5,185 bases of DNA from Candidatus Kapaibacterium sp. (GTDB lineage: Bacteria > Bacteroidota > Ignavibacteria > Kapaibacteriales > UBA2268), in the NCBI GenBank assembly GCA_027858275.1, contig JAQIDA010000260.1, forward strand, positions 1 to 5,185. The letters are read 5' to 3'. Positions within the stretch are counted from its first letter, which is position 1. Each line of letters begins with the position of its first letter. Positions 1-5,185 of the stretch are shown here, one piece after another. The notes beneath the pieces are model-generated. The model was not told the DNA's origin. It searched no databases and worked only from the letters and a program-made list of their open reading frames with translations. The position numbers and the translations under genes are program-made.

Positions 1-665
1 GCCTCAGAGATTCTGACATTTCTTTTAATTACCGTATCAAATACTTTTTCTTCAAAATGCTTGCGTACTTCGCTGACGACCTGATTCGAGAGTCGTAATC
101 TGATATCAAACATAGTAAGCAACACACCTTCTATAGCCAAAGTTTTATTCAATCTGTAGCGAACAATGGAAATTGTATTTAAGAGCTGTCCTAAGCCTTC
201 TAATGCGTAATACTCACACTGAACAGGTATTAACACCGAATCAGCGGCGGACAAAGCGTTCAGTGTCAGCAGTCCCAATGACGGCGGGCAATCGATAATC
301 AAATAATCGAACTGATCTCTTATTTTATTCAGAACATTTTTTAATAAAAGTTCCCTGTTTGTTTTATCGACCATCTCGATTTCCGCACCGACCAAATTGA
401 TATGCGACGGAAGAACCGTAAGAAACGGCATTTCTGTATCACAGAATGTCTCTTCCGGATCAAGATCGTTTACTAATACCTCATATATAGTTCTGTTCAG
501 TTCACGAGAGTCAATACCGACACCGTTGGAAGCGTTAGCCTGCGGATCAATATCCACGAGCAATACTTTTTTTTCTGCTGCCGCAAGAGATGCCGCCAAA
601 TTGACACTCGTCGTTGTTTTTCCTACGCCGCCCTTTTGATTCGCAATCGCTATTATTTTCCCCAT
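1..665 (-). CDS. parA: ParA/Soj-family chromosome-partitioning ATPase, 3' end cut by window edge
   Basis: Cytoplasmic P-loop ATPase that works with ParB and parS sites to segregate replication origins; ATP-dependent dimers bind DNA non-specifically. 221 complete residues are visible. The deviant Walker A box KGGVGKTT is at residues 11-18, with signature lysine K11 and P-loop K16. The second motif VDIDPQAN is at 37-44, and Walker B LIIDCPPS at 122-129 is followed by GLLTLNAL. PVQCEYYALEGLGQL (147-161) and the RNVRISEA tail at the edge are also typical of Soj. Chromosomal ParA proteins are usually about 250-260 residues, so roughly 30-40 are missing beyond base 1. It has no N-terminal helix-turn-helix extension, which fits a chromosomal (Soj-type) rather than a P1/F plasmid-type ParA. 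The ATG at 665 is chosen because the P-loop begins ten residues later and GGGAAG lies 5 bases upstream (671-676). It follows the NUDIX gene by 30 bases and is probably in its operon. Orphan ParA or MinD-like roles are less likely. parB would be expected next, outside the window. Confidence 0.96.
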   Translation of the reverse strand, partial: MGKIIAIANQKGGVGKTTTSVNLAASLAAAEKKVLLVDIDPQANASNGVGIDSRELNRTIYEVLVNDLDPEETFCDTEMPFLTVLPSHINLVGAEIEMVDKTNRELLLKNVLNKIRDQFDYLIIDCPPSLGLLTLNALSAADSVLIPVQCEYYALEGLGQLLNTISIVRYRLNKTLAIEGVLLTMFDIRLRLSNQVVSEVRKHFEEKVFDTVIKRNVRISE

Positions 666-670
666 CTTAT

Positions 671-676
671 CTTCCC
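671..676 (-). promoter_or_regulatory. Ribosome binding site of parA
   Basis: On the minus strand the sequence reads AAGGGAAG then ATAAG then ATG. The purine-rich GGGAAG core sits 5 bases before the start codon. It supports the ATG at 665 and shows Shine-Dalgarno-like initiation in this genome. The 30-base gap between the NUDIX stop and this start has room for the RBS but little else, so co-transcription with the NUDIX gene is likely. Confidence 0.55.
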
Positions 677-695
677 TTGATTCAATCCGTTGGTA

Positions 696-1244
696 TTATA
701 AATTATTTTCATTTGTAAAATAGTAAAAGAAAGCGTTTAAAACCAGTGAATGATTAATTTTGCCTGATTTTATCATTTTTTTTATCTCGTCTACAGTATA
801 CTCTTTAACAGAAATATCTTCATGCTGATCTAATTTTTGCACTGAAGTTTTTTTGCATCCGCGCCAAATATAAGTATAACAGATATTATCGAGAAATGCG
901 GGATTTGGTTGTATCTCAGCCATTTTTTCTGCCTCCGACGTCGACTCATATCCTGTTTCCTCAGTGCACTCTCTCTGCCCCGCCATTCGCGAATCCTCTC
1001 CGGGATCAATCAAACCGCCCGGAATCTCAAGAGTTAAATCATCTGCTCCGTGACGATATTGTTCTATCATAACAATCTTGCCCTCATCTGTCACGGGGAT
1101 TATGTTCACCCAATCAGGTGAACGAAGAACCACAAAATTTCCTTCTCGACCGTCTTCAGGATGGCGGCGTTTCAGCCATACTGTACTAAATATTCTGAAA
1201 TTTTCACCGTCACGTTCTTCTATTGTTTCCCATTTCGCTGTCAT
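696..1244 (-). CDS. NUDIX hydrolase, ADP-ribose pyrophosphatase-like
   Basis: A 182-residue cytoplasmic enzyme that probably hydrolyses a nucleoside diphosphate linked to another moiety, most likely ADP-ribose to AMP and ribose-5-phosphate. The NUDIX box (G-x5-E-x7-R-E-U-x-E-E-x-G-U) is complete: G77, E83, R91, E92, E95, E96 and G98 are all present, so the Mg-binding catalytic site looks intact. Subfamily hints are EQYRHG at 61-66 before the box, EIPGG at 73-77, and PNPAF at 113-117 after it. The tail KINHSLVLNAFFYY (162-175) resembles the C-terminal helix of ADP-ribose pyrophosphatases. Length is normal for that group (about 170-210). The ATG at 1244 leaves the usual N-terminal strand region intact, with AAAAGG ending 6 bases upstream. 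The exact substrate cannot be read from sequence; GDP-mannose or other nucleotide sugars remain possible. It lies 30 bases upstream of parA, probably as the first gene of a shared transcript. Confidence 0.93.
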   Translation of the reverse strand: MTAKWETIEERDGENFRIFSTVWLKRRHPEDGREGNFVVLRSPDWVNIIPVTDEGKIVMIEQYRHGADDLTLEIPGGLIDPGEDSRMAGQRECTEETGYESTSEAEKMAEIQPNPAFLDNICYTYIWRGCKKTSVQKLDQHEDISVKEYTVDEIKKMIKSGKINHSLVLNAFFYYFTNENNL

Positions 1245-1404
1245 TAAAGGCCTTTTCGGGACTCTTGCCGATTATCTTATTAAATTAACAAACCCCTTAA
1301 TTACGCGTAAATCGAACTAAGGGGTTCCTGATTAATCTGTTCTGTCTCGTTCGATAGCGTACAATACGCAATTTAACAAAAGATTTTCAATCAGCGAGCA
1401 ATAT
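1245..1404 (-). other. Intergenic region between the VWA/T9SS gene and the NUDIX gene
   Basis: These 160 bases are non-coding. They hold the terminator-like hairpin at 1291-1326, a small inverted repeat (GCGTA, 3-base loop, TACGC) at 1357-1369, and the short AT-rich stretch 1265-1290 just upstream of the NUDIX leader. No convincing -35/-10 pair or Bacteroidota-type TTTG/TAnnTTTG promoter could be placed. The NUDIX-parA promoter is expected between the hairpin and 1245 if the hairpin is a full terminator. Confidence 0.6.
1291..1326 (-). terminator. Hairpin, probable terminator of the VWA/T9SS gene
   Basis: A perfect 9-bp inverted repeat: AACCCCTTA at 1291-1299 and TAAGGGGTT at 1318-1326, with an 18-base loop. 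On the minus strand the 3' arm GGGGTT runs into TGTTAATTTAATAAG, a loose T-rich tract. No T tract follows on the plus strand, so the minus orientation is preferred. It lies 78 bases beyond the stop of the large gene. The long loop and broken T tract make it weaker than a textbook intrinsic terminator. The loop contains a 10-base palindrome (TTACGCGTAA, 1301-1310) and matches upstream sequence, so it could instead regulate read-through into the NUDIX gene. Confidence 0.5.
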
Positions 1405-4400
1405 TTACTTCACGATATATAATCTTCTGCTGATTGTTTGAGTTGCTGTACGCAATACTATAAAATACATTCCGGATCCGAGATGACTCAAATTCTTGTT
1501 TATAGTAGATTTCCTTTTCTGTGGGACCTCATTTAGAATCTCATAAACTGTTTCACCAAGATAATTTACAACAGTGATTGTTGTCATTGCTTCTTCTGCG
1601 ACTGAGTAATTAATAATTACATTGCCGGTTGAAGGATTAGGATTTATACTCTGCAAAAAGGCTTCACCTTCAGGATCGAAAAATCTGTCGACTTCTCCGT
1701 TTTGACACACTCCTCCAAGAACGAAATGTCCCATATCAAATTCAAACATTGCGCTGCCTTTACTTACGCTGATATTGTCTAATATCAGATCTGTTTCTGC
1801 CACTGTCCCAAGCATTGCTCTAAATGTAAGAGTCGTAAGCAATTTCTGATCAGCTCCTAATCCGTTCGGGATGTCGACTTCAATCGGGATAATCCTCTCA
1901 TCATTTACAAGCTCACCCGACTTTGTGGAACCAACCGGCTCCATAACGGCATATTTATATCTGAAATCAGCAGTAATTGTTTCGTTGTCGATACTTGAGA
2001 TATTCAGCACATTGCTGATATAGATCGGTATATCGATAAAATCACCGGGTTCAGCTATGTGTTGACCTATTGAAAGCACGGCGGATGCAGGATTAATAGC
2101 AAAAAAACCGTTAGTTGAGCTGAACACAACATTGTTTTTGTCAGATTTTACATTTGAAAACGCAATATCCGTTTCTTGAATTGCGCCGGCGTTCAGAACT
2201 TTGAAATGTAATATATAAACATCGTCTTGATCATCGTTAGTTGATTGAACGGGGAAATCAATATTGATTGTTCGCGTATCAGCTGCAACTGTTCCTGCCG
2301 GTGTCGGCGATATTGCTTCTAACAACAAAGCGTTCACGCTAATATCGGCACTAACTGTTGTGGTCAATGACTCGGCAAATCTATCAGAATTTCGGATATG
2401 AACAGGGATTTCAATTTCCTGCCCGATCACTCCCGTATGATTGTCAACAAATATTTCAGCCGTCGGCATTGACGGATTGCCTGTAATTTCTACTACTATG
2501 CGGAAGTCACAGGGTGAGCCTTCAACGATCAAACTGTCGTATTCTATCACAGATAAATCCGGTAGATAGGTCAATTCTAATTCGAAGAAATCTCCCGGTG
2601 CTATTGTTGAATTTGTTGACAATATGTTCATTGAAAAAACAGATGCTTTGAACAAATTGACATTTGAAAAGTCCATAGGAACAGATGATTCATTGTATAA
2701 TTTAACAACTTCTGCCTTGGGGACTAGTATATCTGAAGTCATAATCACATCAAAATCACTTTGAATCTTCGGTACTGAGGCAACACCGTTTAGGTCTATG
2801 CTTGCAGAAGTACCACAAAGATCATCTTCAAGAATGATTGTTTCAGTGAAATCTCCGTCACTTCCGGCAGCAAAAACGCAGTCGAAAGATAGTTCTTCGC
2901 TGAGACCGACCGGAATTAATATATTATTTCCGTTGGGAAATGTCACATTGCCTGTCGCTGAACTTGCTGTTATTTCTATCGGAATCGTTCCGGTATTTTC
3001 GATTGTAATTGTTTTCGATACTGATTCGCCGTTGCATAAATCTCCGATGTCAACGGAATTGGATGCTGTAGCGAAAGAGACACTGTCTTTTGTTCCTTCA
3101 AGGTTGATGTCATACTCCGGATTGGACGGCGCATCGCTGTTAACTCTTAATACAGCAGTCTTTGGCGCGCTGTCATCGGCGTTGAATATAATCTGAACAT
3201 CAATGCTGCCCGCAGGCTCAATAGTTTTATCCCAAGTACCCAAAGTAAAGTCACTGCCGGCAGGGATGATTTCCATGCTTGTTATATTTAAATCTTTCAT
3301 GCCTGTATTTGTCAATACGATGACTGTGTCACGGCTGTAATCCGCGCAATTTGTATTTCGGAAGACAAACGGATTGACTGAAGAAAGCCCGGGCTCTCCC
3401 TCACCGTTTCCGTGAATTGTTGATGTATAAACATGATCCGCCGTTACGATTTCTACGGTTGAGCTTCTGTAACCCATCCCTAAGGGGCCAAAGCTAAATT
3501 TTACAGAAAGAGCTTCCTCACTCTTTAAAGTGAAATTTTGTATAGATGTCAAGACTTTAAAATCAGCGGCATCATCACCTACAATTCGTACTTCCTCAAT
3601 CAGCAAATCCGCGCCGGTACGATTGAACATTACTTCAGTTACATCTTTTTCAATCGGATCGACAAACATCATTGCCGTTCCCATATCAATATCATTGGGA
3701 TGTGGCATGAGAAACGCGCCTGCTGTGAAATCCAAGCTGTCACAGGCAGAACCCTCAAAAGACAGAGTCACTTCAGTATATAAGGAGTCATCAGGAGTAT
3801 AGCTGATCCCTACAATAACGGATTCATCAACAGCCAAACTTTTTATCGGATCGTTGCCTTTCCAATCAATATCAAATCTCGAATCCGAAGGAACAAATCC
3901 GTGCAAATTTGATTTATTATATCTTGCAGTAATAGTTATATCTTGCACAAATGAACCACCGTCTAAATCAGCTGCTTCAATTCTCAAATGCCTCGGACTG
4001 ATTTCGAGATATGGTTTTCTCTCGGGAGGTATAGTGAAAGTAACACTTTCAGTCCTCAAGTCATTATATAGCGGGAAATTCATAAACACGTCTCCGCCGC
4101 CGTCACAGGCAGCGTTGTAATATGAATAACAAGGCGGATCTTCACCAAGATCTCGGCATTTTGTTCTAATCAAATCGTATACTTCTTCTAATTGCTCGGA
4201 CTCATAAATATCATCATAAAAATAATCATCTACATGTCCTTGTATTTGTGCCATTTTAATTAAGTCAACTCGACTCACGCTAATATTTTCGGCACCAATT
4301 TTTATAACAAAAATATGGCATCCTATTGCTTTTGCCCAAGCTTCTACGCCGGCAATATTAAAGGCTTCCTGTTCCGGCGCATTATGTTGTCCGTCAGTCA

Positions 4401-5019
4401 AGAATATGATAACCGGAGTATATTTTGCATCCCTCATAACCCTCACGGCGCTTTGAGAAGAATCTCCGCTTGGATTTACAAAAAACGCGGCATTATAGTT
4501 GGTCCACTGTTCAAGGCCTACTACTTGACCCAATCCGCTACGCAATTTATTTTTATCTGAGGTGAATCCTTGAAGAAGTCTGGCTGCGCCTGCAAAAGAT
4601 ACCAGAGCGGCTTCTGATGTAGCCCCGTCCAACAAGTCTATCCAATCATTAACCACGTCCATAACGACAGAAATTCTATCCGGAGCATCAGGGTCTGTGT
4701 TGTTTGGATCGAGAGATCTGTCCATAGAATTAGAAATATCCAAAATCAACAATGCTGAATAATCAGTAGGATCTGCTTCATCGCATACAGGAAGTGTTAA
4801 GTCTGTTTTCTCTGTGAAATTATCGAATAATTTGAGGTCCTGTTTTGTAAAAGAACGAACTTCTCTGTCATCATATCCGATCAATTTAAATTCTGTTTTA
4901 ATCTTGGGATATTCACTCGGGTCAATAGATAATATTTCAGCTTCTTGAGCTTTTAGATTGGACAATGATACGATTATCAATAACAGAATAGTTAGTATAA
5001 AATTTATATTTTTATTCAC
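1405..5019 (-). CDS. Secreted multi-domain VWA protein with HYDIN-like Ig repeats, cohesin-like repeats and T9SS sorting domain
   Basis: A 1204-residue exported protein, probably surface-attached or released by type IX secretion; an adhesion, matrix or structural role is inferred. Order: signal peptide 1-24 (hydrophobic core FILTILLLIIVSL, likely cleavage LKA/QE); a short beta domain 25-85; VWA domain about 88-290 with a full MIDAS (D94, S96, S98 in DISNS, T173, D209 in LTDG), so metal-dependent ligand binding is plausible. A Cys-rich linker follows (C288, C297, C305). About five Ig-like modules of the ASH/HYDIN/choice-of-anchor-D type span 343-436, 440-540, 545-645, 650-748 and 749-848; NTG motifs at 571-573 and 675-677 mark two of them. 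Two tandem cohesin-like modules lie at 853-977 and 978-1102. The T9SS type A C-terminal domain at about 1123-1204 opens with INPNPSTG and ends GSGMYFIVLR...SRRLYIVK. The start is GTG: it gives a complete signal peptide and has GGAAG 6 bases upstream. Module borders were set by eye. No catalytic domain was recognised. The reading frame is intact. Confidence 0.93.
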   Translation of the reverse strand: MNKNINFILTILLLIIVSLSNLKAQEAEILSIDPSEYPKIKTEFKLIGYDDREVRSFTKQDLKLFDNFTEKTDLTLPVCDEADPTDYSALLILDISNSMDRSLDPNNTDPDAPDRISVVMDVVNDWIDLLDGATSEAALVSFAGAARLLQGFTSDKNKLRSGLGQVVGLEQWTNYNAAFFVNPSGDSSQSAVRVMRDAKYTPVIIFLTDGQHNAPEQEAFNIAGVEAWAKAIGCHIFVIKIGAENISVSRVDLIKMAQIQGHVDDYFYDDIYESEQLEEVYDLIRTKCRDLGEDPPCYSYYNAACDGGGDVFMNFPLYNDLRTESVTFTIPPERKPYLEISPRHLRIEAADLDGGSFVQDITITARYNKSNLHGFVPSDSRFDIDWKGNDPIKSLAVDESVIVGISYTPDDSLYTEVTLSFEGSACDSLDFTAGAFLMPHPNDIDMGTAMMFVDPIEKDVTEVMFNRTGADLLIEEVRIVGDDAADFKVLTSIQNFTLKSEEALSVKFSFGPLGMGYRSSTVEIVTADHVYTSTIHGNGEGEPGLSSVNPFVFRNTNCADYSRDTVIVLTNTGMKDLNITSMEIIPAGSDFTLGTWDKTIEPAGSIDVQIIFNADDSAPKTAVLRVNSDAPSNPEYDINLEGTKDSVSFATASNSVDIGDLCNGESVSKTITIENTGTIPIEITASSATGNVTFPNGNNILIPVGLSEELSFDCVFAAGSDGDFTETIILEDDLCGTSASIDLNGVASVPKIQSDFDVIMTSDILVPKAEVVKLYNESSVPMDFSNVNLFKASVFSMNILSTNSTIAPGDFFELELTYLPDLSVIEYDSLIVEGSPCDFRIVVEITGNPSMPTAEIFVDNHTGVIGQEIEIPVHIRNSDRFAESLTTTVSADISVNALLLEAISPTPAGTVAADTRTINIDFPVQSTNDDQDDVYILHFKVLNAGAIQETDIAFSNVKSDKNNVVFSSTNGFFAINPASAVLSIGQHIAEPGDFIDIPIYISNVLNISSIDNETITADFRYKYAVMEPVGSTKSGELVNDERIIPIEVDIPNGLGADQKLLTTLTFRAMLGTVAETDLILDNISVSKGSAMFEFDMGHFVLGGVCQNGEVDRFFDPEGEAFLQSINPNPSTGNVIINYSVAEEAMTTITVVNYLGETVYEILNEVPQKRKSTINKNLSHLGSGMYFIVLRTATQTISRRLYIVK
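1408..1653 (-). other. T9SS type A C-terminal sorting domain (residues 1123-1204)
   Basis: The final ~80 residues show the conserved layout of Por/T9SS C-terminal domains. The first motif is INPNPSTGNVIINYSV (about 1125-1140), then a strand with TTITVVNYLGETVYE, then the GSGMYFIVL motif (about 1181-1189) and a basic end SRRLYIVK. In known cargo this domain directs passage through the outer membrane and is cleaved by the PorU sortase, which often attaches the protein to surface lipopolysaccharide. No T9SS machinery gene is in the window. Confidence 0.93.
1714..2088 (-). repeat. Second copy of a tandem cohesin-like module (residues 978-1102)
   Basis: About 125 residues that align by eye with the preceding module. 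Shared features are an early G-x2-I-x-IP-[VI]-x-I-x-N core (here GDFIDIPIYISN), a middle stretch ending in hydrophobic strands, and a late ETD-[IL]-x3-N-[IV]-x-S segment (here ETDLILDNISVS) before a closing GHFVL. The pattern resembles cohesin or related beta-sandwich domains, but the family assignment is tentative. No DNA-level identity stands out, so the duplication is old. Confidence 0.6.
2089..2463 (-). repeat. First copy of a tandem cohesin-like module (residues 853-977)
   Basis: About 125 residues paired with the following module: GQEIEIPVHIRN matches GDFIDIPIYISN, and ETDIAFSNVKS matches ETDLILDNISVS, with GFFAI closing the unit as GHFVL does in the second copy. In cellulosomes cohesins bind dockerins; in Bacteroidota-type secreted proteins similar folds occur without dockerin partners. 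No dockerin repeat is visible in this window, so ligand binding is unknown. Confidence 0.6.
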
Positions 5020-5025
5020 GGTGGA

Positions 5026-5030
5026 CTTCC
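5026..5030 (-). promoter_or_regulatory. Ribosome binding site fixing the GTG start of the VWA/T9SS gene
   Basis: On the minus strand the sequence reads AACGGAAG then TCCACC then GTG. The GGAAG core lies 6 bases before the GTG at 5019-5017. No ATG is available in frame before the signal peptide's hydrophobic core, and the GTG gives a normal Asn/Lys-rich n-region, so this site decides the start. Confidence 0.55.
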
Positions 5031-5072
5031 GTTAAGTTGATAATCTGTTTTCAATTGTATCATTCAAAGAAA

Positions 5073-5116
5073 TTCATCCGATGACATTTTAAATATTTCC
5101 AAAGTCATCGGATGAA
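5073..5116 (-). terminator. Perfect 13-bp hairpin, probable terminator of the upstream partial gene
   Basis: TTCATCCGATGAC (5073-5085) and GTCATCGGATGAA (5104-5116) are exact reverse complements with an 18-base AT-rich loop. On the minus strand the hairpin starts 36 bases past the upstream gene's stop and its 3' arm is followed by TTTCTTTG, a short T-rich tract. On the plus strand only AGTTCG follows. This suits an intrinsic terminator acting on the gene ending at 5153. An alternative is a leader structure for the VWA gene if transcription reads through. Confidence 0.65.
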
Positions 5117-5133
5117 AGTTCGTTAGCTATTTT

Positions 5134-5147
5134 AATCCAATTGGATT
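5134..5147. repeat. 14-base perfect palindrome
   Basis: AATCCAATTGGATT equals its own reverse complement. It sits 5 bases beyond the stop of the upstream partial gene on the minus strand. It may be a protein-binding site or extra 3'-end structure, but one copy in AT-rich DNA is weak evidence for either. Confidence 0.3.
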
Positions 5148-5152
5148 TTTTG

Positions 5153-5185
5153 CTATTTCACTACTCTGAATTTTTTGCTTATCGT
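5153..5185 (-). CDS. C-terminal end of a probable T9SS cargo protein (partial)
   Basis: Only ten codons and a TAG stop are inside the window, reading TISKKFRVVK. They match the last ten residues of the neighbouring large protein, TISRRLYIVK, at the same distance from the stop: T-I-S, two basic residues, two variable residues, then hydrophobic-V-K. This is the usual final strand of a T9SS type A sorting domain. The frame is supported further by the strong hairpin terminator just downstream. The rest of the gene lies beyond 5185, so nothing can be said about its other domains. A chance open frame of ten codons is possible, but the tail match and terminator together make a real gene likely. Confidence 0.65.
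   Translation of the reverse strand, partial: TISKKFRVVK

Larger units (their letters stand above)
5020..5152 (-). other. Intergenic region upstream of the VWA/T9SS gene
   Basis: These 133 bases are non-coding. Going along the minus strand they hold a 14-base palindrome (5134-5147), the strong hairpin 5073-5116, an AT-rich spacer, and the RBS at 5026-5030. A TACAAT hexamer on the minus strand (5054-5059) resembles a -10 element about 35 bases before the start codon, but no good -35 partner is present, so a promoter is only suggested. Confidence 0.6.

Noticed and set aside
397..639. 80-residue plus-strand open frame
   Set aside because: It is antisense to the ParA P-loop and central region, which is unmistakable on the minus strand.
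1078..1320. 80-residue plus-strand frame reaching into the intergenic region
   Set aside because: Most of it is antisense to the NUDIX gene, and the remainder ends within the terminator-like hairpin; no RBS or domain supports it.
1549..1556. TGTTTCAC, a half-match to the bacterial parS site, near parA
   Set aside because: Only one half of the 16-base palindrome is present; the other half does not follow, and it lies inside the coding sequence for the T9SS tail. No full parS site was seen in the window.
2798..3196. 132-residue open frame on the plus strand
   Set aside because: It lies wholly inside the large minus-strand gene, lacks recognisable domains and is the antisense shadow of the Ig-like modules.
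3530..4560. Several 80-90 residue plus-strand open frames
   Set aside because: All are antisense to the VWA and first Ig-like modules, show no family features, and overlap a minus-strand frame with clear protein motifs.
1..5185. Possible mobile element, CRISPR array, tRNA or defence system
   Set aside because: No direct-repeat array, transposase or recombinase motif, terminal inverted repeats around a gene block, or tRNA-like cloverleaf was seen. The VWA protein is exported, so it does not fit the cytoplasmic VWA proteins of known defence or MoxR-type systems.

Overview
The window looks like a piece of chromosome from a bacterium of the Bacteroidota/Ignavibacteria/Kapabacteria group. The main reason is a large secreted protein that ends in a type IX secretion system (T9SS) C-terminal sorting domain, a system confined to that superphylum. 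The chain of HYDIN/choice-of-anchor-D-like Ig modules in it is typical of Ignavibacteria- and Kapabacteria-like genomes. Purine-rich ribosome binding sites precede the three visible starts, which is less typical of classical Bacteroidia. The lineage is an inference; no rRNA or other marker is present. All supported genes lie on the minus strand, so transcription runs from high to low coordinates.

In the order of transcription: (1) positions 5185-5153 hold only the last ten codons and stop of an upstream gene, whose tail (TISKKFRVVK) closely matches the tail of the next gene (TISRRLYIVK), so it is probably another T9SS cargo protein. (2) 5152-5020 is intergenic and carries a perfect 13-bp-stem hairpin, the likely terminator of that upstream gene. 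(3) 5019-1405 encodes a 1204-residue secreted protein: signal peptide, von Willebrand factor A domain with an intact MIDAS, about five Ig-like modules, two tandem cohesin-like modules and the T9SS sorting domain. (4) 1404-1245 is intergenic with a terminator-like hairpin whose loop is complementary to sequence just upstream of it. (5) 1244-696 encodes a NUDIX hydrolase of the ADP-ribose pyrophosphatase type. (6) 665-1 encodes most of a ParA/Soj chromosome-partitioning ATPase, cut by the window edge.

The NUDIX and parA genes are 30 bases apart and probably co-transcribed; a parB gene would be expected to follow parA off the left edge. The two T9SS cargo genes form a separate unit of surface or secreted proteins. 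Nothing links the surface proteins functionally to the NUDIX-parA pair beyond adjacency. I see no mobile elements, tRNA/rRNA genes or CRISPR arrays. I found no clearly undescribed system; the most interesting items are the multi-domain surface protein, the tandem T9SS cargo arrangement and the possible alternative RNA fold between the cargo gene and the NUDIX gene.
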